A stretch of DNA of 64,000 nt from Cephalotus follicularis (GCA_001972305.1 BDDD01000573.1:263097-327096); one strand, 5' to 3'; counted from the first letter of the stretch, positions 42,876 to 54,603 are shown. Program-made: numbers and translations. Notes: generated from the letters alone by a model not told the origin.

Positions 42876-44598
42876 TGTTGGAACCTTATGGTAATTTAAA
42901 CAATAAAATATCTAGATGCATAAAACCTTAATATATATGTTGTGTTATCATCTCATGAATATCTAGCCATATGATTTATACGCAGGATATTTTGAGCATA
43001 TATATATATAAATCAATAAGGAGGAACTGGAGGAATTACTCACATTAATGGAACGACTCCTTCCTTCTTCCTTTGAGTCTTCTTGCTTCCAAAAGTGCAT
43101 GTTCCTTGTTTCTATGAAACGGTTCTAGCCTCCAAGGTATCCACACTAAGCTTCAATTTCCAACACCCGATTTCTCAAACCTTCAACTCTTGATTGTGTT
43201 CTTGAGAGAGAAAAGAGAGAAGACTCCAAAAGAACACACAAACATGTACATTATTGGAGGGGGTGTGCTCTATATATAGTTGCTGCTAGAAAATCATATT
43301 ATAACACAAACTCTTTTACTTCTAGGAGAAGTCTCCTATTCCTTCTAGGAGAAGTCTCCTATTCCTTCTAGGAGAAGTCTTCTTTCCCTTCTAGAATTCT
43401 AATTTACCTTAACCTCATTAAGGATAATTAATCTCATTAATTATAATTAGAAAATTATTATCCTAATTTTTCTCTCATAACTGTGTTGGAAATATCATCC
43501 CATATTGTGTGTGACCCTATGGGTTTAATATTACGCTGGCCGTACGATTAAATCATGACACTCACAATTATCCCATTAAATATCTATTATCACATAAAAA
43601 ATATTCTCTTGGACATATCAAATTGAAACTCTTTTAATTCTTTTCTTCCAAAATTAATTTATCAAAATAATCTCGGGCATCCCACAGGTCGACGTCGACA
43701 TCTAGCAATGCATAACGACCCTAGGTAATACGAATAATTTGTGAACCACTATTTACAGGTACATGCACGTATAGTCCCTCCATTGACAATGCTCTAATTA
43801 AATCTAGGGTACGGATTAAGTTAGACCCCAATAATTTAATCTTTCAGCATCGTGACTATCTTTTATTAGCCTAAATAATATTAGAGGTGCCCCTCTAATA
43901 TTCAACCAATGATATCACACTCTTGATATCGTGGCTAGCCTGGCCAGGTACTTAATCACTACCGAAAATCATCCAGAGCATAATCTTCTTTTACTAGAAG
44001 CAATAGATTCATTGTTGCCAGTTCACATGCCTCCATACATAAGCGTACCATGTCCAACTAATGCCTGTATACACTTCATAGAATATGTATTTAAGCATCA
44101 TCAAAACACATCACCTTATGCACAAGACATCCAGTGAAGGCTCATGTCGAAGGACCACATGCATTGCTATAAAACTAGAATTCTGTCTGACATGTAAGTA
44201 AAACTCCATACAGATATTCTATCAACAGTCACCTTCAATGAACTCCGGAAATGAGCACCCACGTAGTTGTCATAGCATCATCCATGCGAGTGAGTGTAAG
44301 ATCAGTCACCCTTTACTTATTGATCTGATAGTACGTGCTGGTCTATCCGGATTGATCATGCCCTAAGTGTCAATCCTAGTATACCGAGATTCCAATTCTC
44401 ACATCATGATCTTATCATGAACTTGGTTCTCTAACTTTATTCCAAGACATTCATTTACAATTTAATTAAGCATGTATAAATGAAATAAACTCATAGCCAT
44501 TGATAAATCATAAACATCTTTATTGAATTTATAAATCATTTATACAAGATATAGTAAATACAAGCTCAACACTGGCTCGCAGCACTTTATCTCTAACA
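42876..44598 (-). repeat. Copia-2 5' LTR
   Basis: It aligns with the copia-1 LTRs from TGTTGGAACC to CTCTAACA. It differs by a 23-bp unit present three times (43321-43389), missing from copia-1. The minus-strand TATA box is at about 43270-43280. No gene is seen. Confidence 0.9.
43321..43389. repeat. 23-bp tandem repeat, three copies, each a hairpin
   Basis: The unit TCTAGGAGAAGTCTCCTATTCC plus one T starts at 43321, 43344 and 43367. Each contains TAGGAGA-AG-TCTCCTA, a perfect 7-bp inverted repeat; the third copy is decayed at its end. Confidence 0.85.
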
Positions 44599-45900
44599 GT
44601 TCCAACCTCAAAGGGTTGACGCCAAGGATTGAAGCGCTCACGCTCAAGGCGCCTTGCCTTAAAGTGTCGACGCCATAAAAGATAAATGTTGACGCGCAAA
44701 TACTCTGGTTGAAAGCACTGACGCTAAGGGTTTAAGCGTCGATGCTTAAAGGACATAAGCATCGATGCCAAGAGTTAAACGGCAAAGCGTAAGTGATGGT
44801 TATGAATTTGTTTTCATTTTGAGCATATGTTGCTTGCATATTTTTATGGATTGAATTGAAAATTGGATTGTTAATGAATTCTAAAATGTTTTATCATTTT
44901 GGAAAGTGCATACATGATTTAAAGTAAACCATTATTTGACACAAGATGCATATTTTCGAAGGATTGAAAAATAGTTTCAAAGAATGAAAACCGTATTAAA
45001 GATTGTTATACATTTTGAACAAATCTATTATTTCAAGTATTTTATAACTTATAAAATACTTGAAAAATGGATTGATTTTTGGATTGATTATTGGATTATG
45101 ACTGGGATTGTTGCCGTATTAGTCGCGTCGCGGAGGTTTTCATTGACGGCTAATGGCGGGTTTGCGCTCTAGGTGCCAGGAGATGGCTAGGGACACTCAC
45201 TTTTTGTTACTTAGCTGTAGTGCAAGTAACATTGGATTCTTGACCTGTTTCGAGTCAGCCGGAGATGGGGCTGAAGTAGGAGTACGATGTCGGGACCAGG
45301 AGATTGCGACGCTCTTCGTACGGATTGATTGGATTGACTGGTCCATTGTGACATGATTGATGGATTGTGTGGTTGTAGCCACTTTGCATGACTGCTTATA
45401 TATTGGTACATATATGTATATATATGTATTGATATATTTTGTGTATTGCATCATAATGCATTCATCACATGACATTCATTATCGTTCACCCCAAAGTGTA
45501 TTTATATTTTTCCTACTTAGCCAGTGGATTCGGCTAACCCTATCCATTTCATATTGATGCCGTGGACTGACACCGTCGAGCGTGGGGAAAACAATGAAGA
45601 ATTTAAGTTGTCTTACCCTTTGAATAAATGGATTCATGTACTAATGGATTTATATATTAACTATTTTAGTTCATGCTCCATTTCGAGGGCAATTACGATA
45701 TTGGTACTGTATTGTGATCAAACACTTGGTAACATGTAGTATGGGATGAATGTTACGTATTTTAATTCAGCTTATGTTAATGCTTCCGCACTGATTAATT
45801 ATGAATTGGAAAGTTTTAAATTTTATGCATTTTTATATAAGCTGAATATATGTTGATTGCCATGACCTCTGGGTCGATAGGTTGGAAATAGGATGTGACA
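44599..45900 (+). repeat. Gypsy B 3' LTR, right part
   Basis: It matches the 5' LTR from about 23864 to its end at 25194 and finishes GATGTGACA. It includes the second palindrome array and the hairpin TTAGCC-loop-GGCTAA at 45517-45537. It is followed by the TGATA duplication at 45901. Confidence 0.9.
45517..45537 (+). promoter_or_regulatory. Conserved LTR hairpin, gypsy B 3' LTR
   Basis: TTAGCC-AGTGGATTC-GGCTAA keeps the gypsy B version of the stem despite a loop change from the 5' copy. Confidence 0.58.
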
Positions 45901-46156
45901 TGATACCAGCATCCCCGTAATTTTATGATTTATATGGGCACATTTCTTGAATTAATATTGATCATATTTGCACTATGATTCTCATTGTTACTTGAATTTC
46001 CATTATTTAATTACGAGTTACTTTTGGAGTCTCCTTGATGTTATTTTCATTTTCTGAAATTATTTTACTCATGGCTTTATATATTCTTGGTCATTTGGTA
46101 TCGCTTTCATTCAACACATCCCGTGTTGCAGCAGGGACTAACTTGTCCCAACTCAC

Positions 46157-46173
46157 TTAGTCACTCTGACTAA
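46157..46173 (+). promoter_or_regulatory. Conserved LTR hairpin, gypsy A 3' LTR
   Basis: TTAGTC-ACTCT-GACTAA followed by CCCTCTC. The loop changed relative to the 5' LTR while the stem did not. Confidence 0.6.
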
Positions 46174-46535
46174 CCCTCTCCTATTTACATTTTCAGCTGA
46201 GGTAGCAGAGGACGCTCCACCTGATCCACCAGCATAGTAGATATTGAAATTACAAAAGGTAGACCACGGGAGTACAGGCACCTCACTAGCGGAGTTGGCC
46301 AGTAACACATGCATGCATGGGACATATGGGAGTATTATTATCGTTATATTAAATAGGTAAAACTTGTTATAATGATGAGATAAAGACATATTTGGAGTAA
46401 TAATAGTCATGTAAGAAATAGAGTATTTTAAATTTATAAGGTATTGTTGTGATGAAATTGACATAAATTAGTTGTTGGTTCCTCCTTCGGGAGTGTGGGG
46501 ATATATATATATGTATGTGTGTGTGTGTGTGTGTG

Positions 46536-46800
46536 AAGTCAGAGCTCGAAGAGCTGATGGAAGAGCTCAAAAATGATAAGGCAGAGCTCGGATCGGAGAA
46601 GGCAAAGCTCGGACAAATGGAAGGTAGAGCTCCAAATGCCAGGGTAGACCTCGGAGGATGAGGCCAGAGCTCAAGGTGTGAAGTCAGAGCTCGGTGCATT
46701 GAAGGCAGACCTCGGAAGTAAAGGCCAGAGGTCAGCCTTAGAGAAGAGAAGCTTAAGCAGAGCCTGGAGAGTTGGCACAAAAATCGGTGCTTAGCGCCCT
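46536..46800 (+). pseudogene. Coiled-coil-like reading frame inside the gypsy A 3' LTR
   Basis: From 46536 the frame reads KSELEELMEELKNDKAELGS and EKAKLGQMEG before frame loss near 46625. From 46681 another frame gives KSELGALKADLGSKGQRSAL and EKRSLSRAW. Leu and charged residues recur at heptad-like spacing. In the 5' LTR copy an ATG (15818) is in frame; here a (GT)n expansion has replaced that start. It could be host sequence picked up by the LTR or a chance open frame from GAGCTC-rich repeats. Confidence 0.4.
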
Positions 46801-46949
46801 GTTCTTTGCTAAATATGTAGTTTTGTGTATGTAGTCTAATCATAAAATCAGAGGACAAGAATATAGATTAAGGTAGTAAGATATAAGGTTAAGTCTTGTA
46901 TGGCACGACTCATCTGGTAGGGTGATGAGCTGGGGGACGGGTCGTGTCA

Positions 46950-47239
46950 CCGAGGGGGACATCGTATCAGAGGCGGACCTCATACTCAGAGGCTGACCTC
47001 ATACTCAGAGGCTGACCTCGTACTCAAAGGCAGACCTCGTGCCTGTATTCAGACACCAATGCCTGAGGTGGGGGTCAGAGCATAGAGCTCGTCGTCCGAC
47101 ATCAGGTCTTAGGAAACACTAAGGCTGTGTAGCCTAGGTGAACCCTTCTCTGATTAATAGTTCTCAATACTAAATCTTCCCAAGGGTTTATAGTTAAAGA
47201 CCTATAGGGTCTCTGACTTGACAGCATTGTTAAGTCATC
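46950..47239. repeat. Short tandem-repeat stretch right of gypsy A
   Basis: About four degenerate 20-bp units of ATACTCAGAGGCTGACCTC type lie at 46961-47040, followed by about 200 bp without a recognised feature. The GTATCAGAGG at 46964 resembles a decayed primer-binding site, but no LTR supports that. Confidence 0.55.
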
Positions 47240-49091
47240 TTTATTAAAAACGTGATGGTTTAAAGCACAATCAAAAACATACTGAAACAGATCATAACTG
47301 AAACTTATTCATAATCCAAAAGTCATAAATCAAATTAACATATTGTTAATTAAACAGGTCATACTACGACCACATAAACATAAAGGGATCAGCTACTAGA
47401 CGATCCTCAGACATATGGGAGTCACTCTCATCACACATTGCCCCTTTGCTCCTGATAACCTGCCACATGGAAACAAAAACGCGGCTGAGCAAACCTCAGT
47501 ACGGATATAGAATATAAAACAATAAACGATATTTTAAAGCAAGAAGATTTCAAAAGTATCTTAAAACAGAAATCTTAAGCAATAAAATAATGTAAAAACA
47601 TTCTTTGTAAAAGCCTACGGCAAAACATATAAAACAAGTTCATAACTTGAAACCATAAAGTGTACATTTCCAAAACATAGGTTCCATAACTGAGCACCAA
47701 AACCCATAACATATCAGAAACACATAGTAGCAAGGGGTTCGCGACACCCACATTGCCAAATGGAATTGCAGTGTACGGCACTACACATACAATTCCCATA
47801 TCGCAAAACATATAACTAGGATTGATCCATACGCCTCTATCACAAATCCTATCCAAGGATATCCCAGAGAGACGCCGTAAACTAATCACACCGTTACGAA
47901 AAGTGTCATGCCCCCGTGCCAGACTCACAGCATGCCTATGGTACCCCCATAGGTGGTTATAAAAAGCTCAGTATTTCACCATTTCAAAAACTATGATTTT
48001 ATCAAATCATTTTAAAATACGTAGAAAGATTTCCCAAACATAACATGAATCGTTCTCAAACGATATAAACACATGCTTTCATAATCGGAAAAATCAACTC
48101 ATTTAATTTCACGATAAAGAGATGATTACATAACATTTCGTAAACACATCATAACTGAATTCATAAAGTCAGAAATATTTACCTCATAAAATATCAAGTG
48201 ACTTTATTTTCAAAATCCAAATATAACGGAGTTCATAAACCAAAAGGGAACATATTCATAAAACCGCATAATAACCCAAAACAAAGAATCTGTATTTATT
48301 CTCAAAACAGAACTGAATCAATTAAAGTTTATCAAGGAACGAAAATCCGTACTTTAATCATAAAGGTGAAATGGGACAGTTCCCATAAAATTAGATAGCC
48401 AAAGAACAGAAAATTCGTACCTTAGCAGGTCAAAAATCTAAACAACTAGAATATCGAACAAAAGCACTCTATAAGTATCCTAAACTCCACCACTGATGAT
48501 ATCAATACCTAAACATATGAGTCAAAACATCACATAACATAAAAAGGATGAAACATTAAAACTGCCATAAAGCGTCGACAGTTTGTTCTTAGGCATCGAC
48601 GGTTTAGTTGCACAAAAGGACAAAGCGTCGAGCCAAGAGTCGACTGACCAAAGCACAAAACGGTACAAAGCGGCGACGCTCAAATACTAAGCATCGACGG
48701 TTTGCGTCAGACACAGAATACCAATTGCAGAAAATAGTTTCAAATCCATGGCTACATCCGATTTTCTTAAACTCAAGCATAATTATTAACATGCAGGCTC
48801 TTACAACGTTATTTCATAAGTTGGAAAGCTGACTAAAGCGTCGACTGTTTACTTAAAGAATCGACGGTTAAGCGCTCAAATACAAAAAGCGTCGAAGTCA
48901 CACGTTTAGGCGTCGACGTGCCACACAGCAGCCAAAGCGTCGGCGGTTCTAATAAGAGCGTCGGAGCTTTGTGCCCAGCAATCAAAAATAAAAGAAATTC
49001 AAACTCAAAATCAAAGCATTCACAAACCATAGCATATATCAAAAGGTATAAACCCAACATACTATTTCAGATTGACGACGGCATTGGGACA
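47240..49091 (-). repeat. Inverted, diverged relative of LTR-E
   Basis: The reverse complement of this stretch follows 7222-9100 in order. It has GGTTTATACCTTTTGATATA, GCTGGGCACAAAGCTCCGACG, palindrome arrays (48570-48660 and 48836-48960), TATGGGGGTACCATAGGCATG, and the hairpin at 47485-47499 with GTACTGAGGTTTGCTCAGCCG. The coding-strand start may be TGTCCCAATGCC at 49091. The other end is not resolved. No gene is seen. Confidence 0.75.
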
Positions 49092-49361
49092 AGCTGCTGA
49101 AGCGGTACCTAGAGACTTTCTCTTAAGGTTGTAATGATATATTGTAATAAGTCATACTCTGTTAAGTTATATTTACATTACTGATATGTATTATATAACT
49201 TGTATTGTACTTGGTATGCATGTAATATGGGTTGCATGGGAATACTTTATTTGATCCAGTATCTTGAATGCTTTCGCAAAGTTTTAAATTTCTATATGTT
49301 TTGGATTAATACTGGATTAGACCGTTAACCATATGCGTTAATATGAGAACGGGGTGTGACA
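49092..49361 (+). repeat. Gypsy-type LTR tail
   Basis: It ends AACGGGGTGTGACA. Like the last part of the gypsy B LTR, it has AT-rich sequence, AAAGTTTTAAATTT and a TGTGACA end. The parent element is not otherwise present. Confidence 0.5.
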
Positions 49362-51600
49362 ACATACTTTTATTCCAAGGTGGAGTCTGCAGCACTCTTA
49401 TGCTTTAAACTCGTCCAACTCACACAGCACCTCCGTTCAGGACATATCCATATCTTGAAATGGATTTGTGATTATCAAGATAACTGTTGAAAATAGAGTC
49501 AGAATAACTCTCAAATTTGAATTAGCTATCTTCTCCATATGTCAAAAGAGGAATCCCGAAAATAAAAAATCTTTTTAACATTTTTTCCAGTGTCTCTCAC
49601 AAGGATCGGACTAAAAATCAATTAGCCAGACCCTTAGACATAGGCGACGTTGGGCCTAGTACATAGCATGGCTTACATGATGGAGACTATAGTCGAAGCA
49701 TAAGATTACCTATTCATGTGTATTCTCTCCTCAAAAGTCTGTGAAGACATCCTCTTGGAAAGATGAATTCCCTGGCTAATTGGCAGTAAGCCAGGTTTGT
49801 AATTCAAAAGTCCATACCGATTCAGCATCCTGCTAATGTACAGGCTTTGGGAAAGTCCGAACAACCTACTTGATCTTTCTCTTTCGATATTCATTCCCAA
49901 TGCGTAGGAAGTCTCTCCCAAATCCTTATTTGGAGAAGTTCTTGGTTAATTGTACTATAACATACCTACATCATTCCCAATGAGTAGTATGTTGTCCACG
50001 TAAAGTACCAAGATAGTGTTACCTGGTTTACCCTATTTCCAGTAGACATAAGACATAGCATCATTTTGATGAAATCAAAAACAGATGTTTCAGCTACGAA
50101 ATGGTTGCTTAAGGTCATGGATAGACCTAAGGAGCTTGCACACACTGTGATAATGCTCCATGGATGTAAACCCCTCTGGTTTGGGACATTTAGATGTCCT
50201 CTTTAAGATAGTCCTTCAAAGAAGGCCATCTTGACATTCATTTGCCACTTTTTATATCCATAATGAGTGGCATTAGCAAGTAACATTCGAATGGACTTAA
50301 GCATTGCGATTTGTGAGAAAGTTTCGGTATAGTCAACTACTTGTCTTAGTCTATACCCTTTCACGATCAATCGCGCTTTAAAGGTTTTAACCTTTTCCAT
50401 TAACGCCTATCTTCCTCTTTGAAGATTTAAATGCAACTAATGGGTAGCCTGCCGTCGGGAGCATTAACCAAGTTTCATACTTGGTTGGCGTATATGGAGT
50501 CCATTTCGGATTTCATGACTCCCAGTCGTGTCCTAGAATCAGTGCTCTTCACTGTTTCTTTTTGTAGTTAATAGGCTTGACATTATCTATGTCATTGTGT
50601 TCATTAGTACCTTCCACAAAAAAACCATATTTCTCAAGCGCTATTGAAACCTAGCCTAGTCTCCTCACACGAGGAGAGCCTTACTGAGATTCCATCTCAG
50701 GTTGGGATCATTCCCCAACTTTGTCTTTAGAGGGTTTAACCTCTAATTCCTTATCATTATGTGGGTTTTCACCTGGTGGTAACTCTCTTGGTTACACCTT
50801 ACTCCCACTGCTTCCTATAAGCAAGTATTCCCTCTCTAGGTATGTAGCTAGCAGTACACGAAACAAATACCTTTTATTCGCTAGGATGGTTGAAATATAA
50901 TCCTAAACACATCTTAGGATATCCCACAAACCAGCAATAGTCCTATCGTGCCTCCAGCTTAGAACGTTTCTGCCTTATTTTATAAGCCGAACAGCCTTTA
51001 ACCCTAAAATGGTTAAGCTGGGTTTCCTCTATTTCATTATCTTGTAAGATATGGAGGGGACGGATTTCAAAGGAATCCGATTTAGGACGTATGCTGACGT
51101 TGCAACGCATAACCCTAGAAGGAGGTGGGAATATGGTAAAAGACATTATGGATTGGACAATATTCACTGATGTCCAATACCTCTGTTTGGATACATCATC
51201 AAACTATGGTGTTCCGGGAGGTTTCCATTGAGAGAAAATTTCATTATCTCTCAGATAATGTTGGAATTCAGCAAACAGGTATTTTCCTTCTTCAATCCCA
51301 CCGAAGTATTTTAATGGGTTTACCTATTTGCATATCTGCTTCTTATCTAAATCCCTTAACACTCTCAAAGGATTTAGATTTGTGTTTCACCTAAAACACA
51401 TACCTAAACCGTGACAAGTCACCGGTGAAGGTGACGAAGAAGTGAAAACCTTTACGTGCATTGTTTGACATTATATCACATATGTTAGTGTGGATATAGT
51501 CAGATATGCCCACTACCTTATCTCCATCCTCGCAGAAAGGAGATTTGGTCATTTTTGCCAATACAACATGGCTCACACATTGGAAAGACTCCACGTCCTA
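49362..51600 (-). pseudogene. Copia-4 relic: pol
   Basis: Scattered minus-strand frames are recognisable in copia order. Integrase pieces include VSHVVLAKMTKSPFCEDGDK and FFVTFTGDLSRFRYVF (51594-51391). RT gives KVKTFKARLIVKGYRLRQVV, DYTETFSQIAMLKSIRMLLA and KKWQMNVKMAFFEG (50400-50203), and GETSYALGMNIERERSSRLF with YISRMLNRYGL (49921-49740). YVDD survives as LYVDNILLI-like sequence near 50003-49985. RNase H remnants reach 49362. This is the most decayed coding region of the window. Confidence 0.78.
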
Positions 51601-52040
51601 GATGTCCAAAAGTCCACCCTTAACCAATTGTGTTTAACTAGCCCTGCTAGAATGACCTAATCATCAATGCCAAATATATGTGAAGGGTTTATATCATTTG
51701 TCTCTCGTAGTCTTTTATTAGTAATTCCTTGCTCAATAGCTGGTGCTATTGTTTGATTAGTATTTTAAGACTTAAACCCCATTATCTAGTCATCCAGTGC
51801 CCACTGAGACTATACTAGAATATAATAGCTAAAATCCATATGTAATAAACAAAAAGCTCTCAACTTTATAAAGTATACATTGGATATGCTAATCATGTTT
51901 AGAACAAAGTTCTTAACAATAACACAAGGATTTAGTCTTTTATAAAGGCCACATGGCTATATACAAATCAAAAAATCCTACAAGACTAGTGTAGATCCCC
52001 GATCCATCACCATGTCGTAGGTCCATTGCATCCTCAGCGC
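51601..52040 (-). pseudogene. Copia-4 relic: spacer between integrase and gag
   Basis: No frame longer than a few tens of codons is found. By position this should hold protease and pre-integrase sequence, but I cannot read a DSG motif. Confidence 0.4.
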
Positions 52041-52790
52041 TCATCTGTCTAGCATCTCTTCGGCCCTGCAAAGAGTTACAAATGTTAGTCTCAATACCTG
52101 AGTCCAAACCCAAGTTGAACTTACATTGTAAGCTAGATGGATAAAGAAAGTGCCTGACCCTGAGGCACCTCCTGCAATGGAAGCAAGGAATAGGTCACAA
52201 TTTCTCTTCCAGTGCCCTAGCTTCCCACAATAGAAGCAGGCTTTCTCCTTGGAAAGCTGTTTAATCCTCTTATGAATGGCATCCCCAACCACTTGTAGTG
52301 GTTCCTTTTCTTTCTTCCTCATGGGCACCTTGCCCTTGGAACTAGATCCTCTTGATTCACCCCTCTCAGAGGTTGTTCCAGAAGAAGGAATAAGTATCAC
52401 ATATTGATTTGACCCAGCTAGGTCTAAATCTACCTTAACAGTCCTCGACTGCATGCCACACAACTCCTCGAGCTATATAAGCATGGCACATAAGGTCCGT
52501 GAATGCATGCATAGCATTTACCAGTGTGGCCTCATGCCAACAATCGCCATGTAACGGGCTCTATGATCGTCCTCCCAACCCTTAGCCAACATGGCCTTGT
52601 GATGGTCAGATACAATGATCCCTAATGTCGGGGGTGTCTCACTCATAATATGAGCAATTCTCATGCTAGTGAGTACCAAGCACAAAATGCTCAACCATTC
52701 AATGAAAAGTGGATTTTGTAGCTTAAGGAAATGTAAATTGTGCGATATATTGGTGTCGACTGCCATTTGAGTATGTAGAGTATGTTATCT
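52041..52790 (-). pseudogene. Copia-4 relic: gag
   Basis: Minus-strand 52766-52518 reads LKLQNPLFIEWLSILCLVLT, SMRIAHIMSETPPTLG and KAMLAKGWEDDHRARYMAIV, a copia gag N-terminus. Frame 52463-52041 has a basic linker (GKVPMRKKEKEP) and the CCHC knuckle CFYCGKLGHWKRNC at about 52236-52195. Confidence 0.82.
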
Positions 52791-53560
52791 AGCAACCTAT
52801 AAGAGGAAACATGAGAGAAATTTTAGCAAATCATTCCAATTTTGTTATTACCATAATTCTTAGTCTTTAGTAATTATGGCTCCTCCTACTATTCTAATCG
52901 TATCCCACACCTCCATGTGGAATTCGGGAAGCCGCGCTTCCTAGTGGGGATCAGAATCTATCCAGCATACTATAGTCTCACCTGTCAGCGACAAACCATA
53001 ATACCTAAATAGGTAGAAGTAAATGTCAATTTGCATTAGGGACTCGCCCTTAAAATGCAAGATCCGATACAAATTCGGCTTGCCGGCCCATATAATCCAT
53101 AGCTGTTGCCATGCTAATAATATGGTCCAGGTATAAGTCCGAACCCACAATCCTCAAAGAAATTGACATGTTTTAGCACCCACACGTGTCCGTGTCCAGA
53201 TGTCAAAACAATGCCATTTCCTTCTAGTGCACCTCACACTGAAGTTGAACAACAATGGTCATACGGAAGACCTCTGTTGTCACAGTGTCATCCCCAATAT
53301 GTCAACACCCTTCAACGAAGGTTGTGGAAGGCCAACAACGAGATACCCTTGTGCCCTACTGCTTATGGACTTATTATATCACATTTGGAGGTATTTGGTC
53401 TCACCAAATTTTAAATTTTACCAAAAGCCGTTCAAGCTCCTTGAGTTTCCACTAGCTCGAATTGATTAAGGAAGCGATTCGTTACGCCTCACAATTTGTG
53501 ATTGACCTCAATTACTAGACCTTAACCTCAAGACCTTTAGAGGATTCACTCTCCTCTTTT
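52791..53560 (-). other. Copia-4 leader remnant and unresolved boundary with S2
   Basis: The stretch 52860-52980 resembles the region just upstream of gag in copia-1 (both have TGGGGATCAG followed by an AT-rich run). From 53150 to 53560 I see no gene and no clear LTR end. The left edge of the S2 3' LTR should lie about 53420-53560 if its TATA-to-end distance resembles that of S1. Confidence 0.4.
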
Positions 53561-54587
53561 ACATGTCTTTGGATAGTGTTTACAATATAACCTCTCAGTA
53601 GGTTTGATTTGGCTTACAATGAAGAACACAAGAAAGAATTACAGAAAGTAAAGCTATGAAGCTTTTTTGGAGAAACTTAAAAGCACTTTGGTTTTGTAGA
53701 ATGTAGCTTGCTTGATTGCTTGATTTCTTTGTTTCTAGATATTTTCTGAAGGCTTAGTTCCTCCTTTATATAGCCAAATAATCTTTGTATCCATTGCTTG
53801 AATCATGGAGGTTGATATTTGAAAAAAAAAACTGATCACTTGCTGTAAACTCTGTTATGTAGCCATTGGAGCAAAGCCATCAATGTCTTTTCATAAGCGT
53901 CAATGTCTTCATTAGTTAGCTAGTCATTGCGAGCATCCAGGGCGTAATTTTGTGGAAAGACGTCGATGTCTATAAATGGTGTCAATGTCTTTTCTGGAGT
54001 TGTTGACAGGCTTTGAAGATATGAGCAACACATCGATGTCGTTAATATGCGTTGATGTCTTTTCTGGAAAAATAAAAGTTATGAGAAACACATCGATATC
54101 TTTGTAAAGGGATCGATGTCTTTTGGTTTGGAGTCGATGTCTTCACATAAAATAATCGATGTATTTCTTCATAAACAACCTGTAACTTTGAAGCACTAAA
54201 CACATCGATGTCCTTGTGAAGGGATCGATGTCTTTGAGTTGAACCGTCGATGTCTTCTCTGAAATAGATCGATGCTTTCGAATGAAAACTGCCTGTAATT
54301 TTCTGTGCTAAAGACATAGATGTCTTCTCAGAAAGGGATCGATGTCTTTGTTGAAAAACAACCTGTAACTTTTGGAGCTAAAGATGTCGATGTCTTTTGA
54401 TAATGAGATTGATGTCTTTCATTAATAACCACCTGTAACTCCTGGTGCTTTAAAGGCGTCGATGTCTTTTATGTAAAACTGCCTTTTTGCCTTTTTTTTA
54501 GATTTTCAAGTATCTTGCCCATAAAATAAACTTGTTAAAAGCAAATATGTTATCATCAAAACTATGATTGAGACTAAAACATCAACA
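53561..54587 (-). repeat. S2 3' LTR (left limit approximate)
   Basis: On the minus strand it begins TGTTGATGTTTTAG at 54587, right after the polypurine tract, with TTTTGATGATAACA as in S1. A TATA box (CTATATAAAGGAGG) is at about 53774-53761. The part 53870-54480 is an array of ATCGATGTCTTT / GTCGATGTCTTT units. No gene is seen. Confidence 0.75.
53870..54480. repeat. TCGATGTC array in the S2 LTR
   Basis: More than a dozen units of (A/G)TCGATGTCTTT(T/G) are spaced about 20-40 bp apart, often in pairs (ACATCGATGTC...GGGATCGATGTC). It is related in form to the CpG palindrome arrays elsewhere. Confidence 0.75.
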
Positions 54588-54603
54588 ATCTCCCCCTTTT
54601 TGA
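54588..54603 (-). other. S2 polypurine tract
   Basis: The minus strand reads TCAAAAAGGGGGAGAT immediately before the LTR start TGTTGATG, the classical form for SIRE-like elements. Confidence 0.88.

Larger units (their letters stand above)
37441..44598 (-). mobile_element. Copia-2: Ty1/copia, close relative of copia-1, 3' end missing
   Basis: From right to left it has a 5' LTR (42876-44598), primer-binding site, leader, gag, protease, integrase, RT and part of RNase H. It then stops at about 37441 against gypsy C LTR sequence, with no 3' LTR. Its genes are better kept than those of copia-1: gag is open from its ATG, the YVDD is intact and the integrase zinc Cys pair is present. Its right end abuts gypsy B LTR sequence at 44599. 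Confidence 0.9.
22660..45900 (+). mobile_element. Gypsy B: Ty3 element inserted in the gypsy A 3' LTR
   Basis: It starts TGTAATGACC (22660) and ends GATGTGACA (45900). TGATA occurs on both sides (22655-22659 and 45901-45905), and gypsy-A LTR sequence resumes after it. The 5' LTR is whole (2.5 kb). Gag to integrase occupies 25310-29883. The 3' LTR begins at 29927 and is interrupted by about 14 kb of later sequence. Its LTR carries two CpG-palindrome arrays and a GA microsatellite. Confidence 0.88.
13844..46949 (+). mobile_element. Gypsy A: Tekay/Del-like Ty3 element, outermost host of the nest
   Basis: The order is a partial 5' LTR (cut by S1), primer-binding site, gag, protease, reverse transcriptase, RNase H, integrase, a chromodomain-like C-terminal region, polypurine tract and a 3' LTR split by gypsy B. 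That order, with integrase last, is the Ty3/gypsy order. The LTR halves at 21186-22659 and 45906-46949 add to about 2.5 kb and match 13844-16232. The remainder of the 5' LTR must lie left of the window. All domains are interrupted by stops or shifts. Confidence 0.88.
45906..46949 (+). repeat. Gypsy A 3' LTR, right part
   Basis: It continues gypsy A LTR sequence (matches 15195-16232) and ends GGGTCGTGTCA. It contains the hairpin TTAGTC-ACTCT-GACTAA (46157-46173), a (GT)n run (about 46517-46535) and the second copy of the coiled-coil-like frame. Confidence 0.88.

Noticed and set aside
46961..46972. TCGTATCAGAGG as a primer-binding site
   Set aside because: It has a mismatch in the key TGG and no LTR end directly precedes it other than that of gypsy A, whose own site is at 16238.
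53163..53469. Three overlapping plus-strand frames of 66-89 codons
   Set aside because: No recognisable domain; three phases open at once in the same stretch indicates low stop density rather than a gene.
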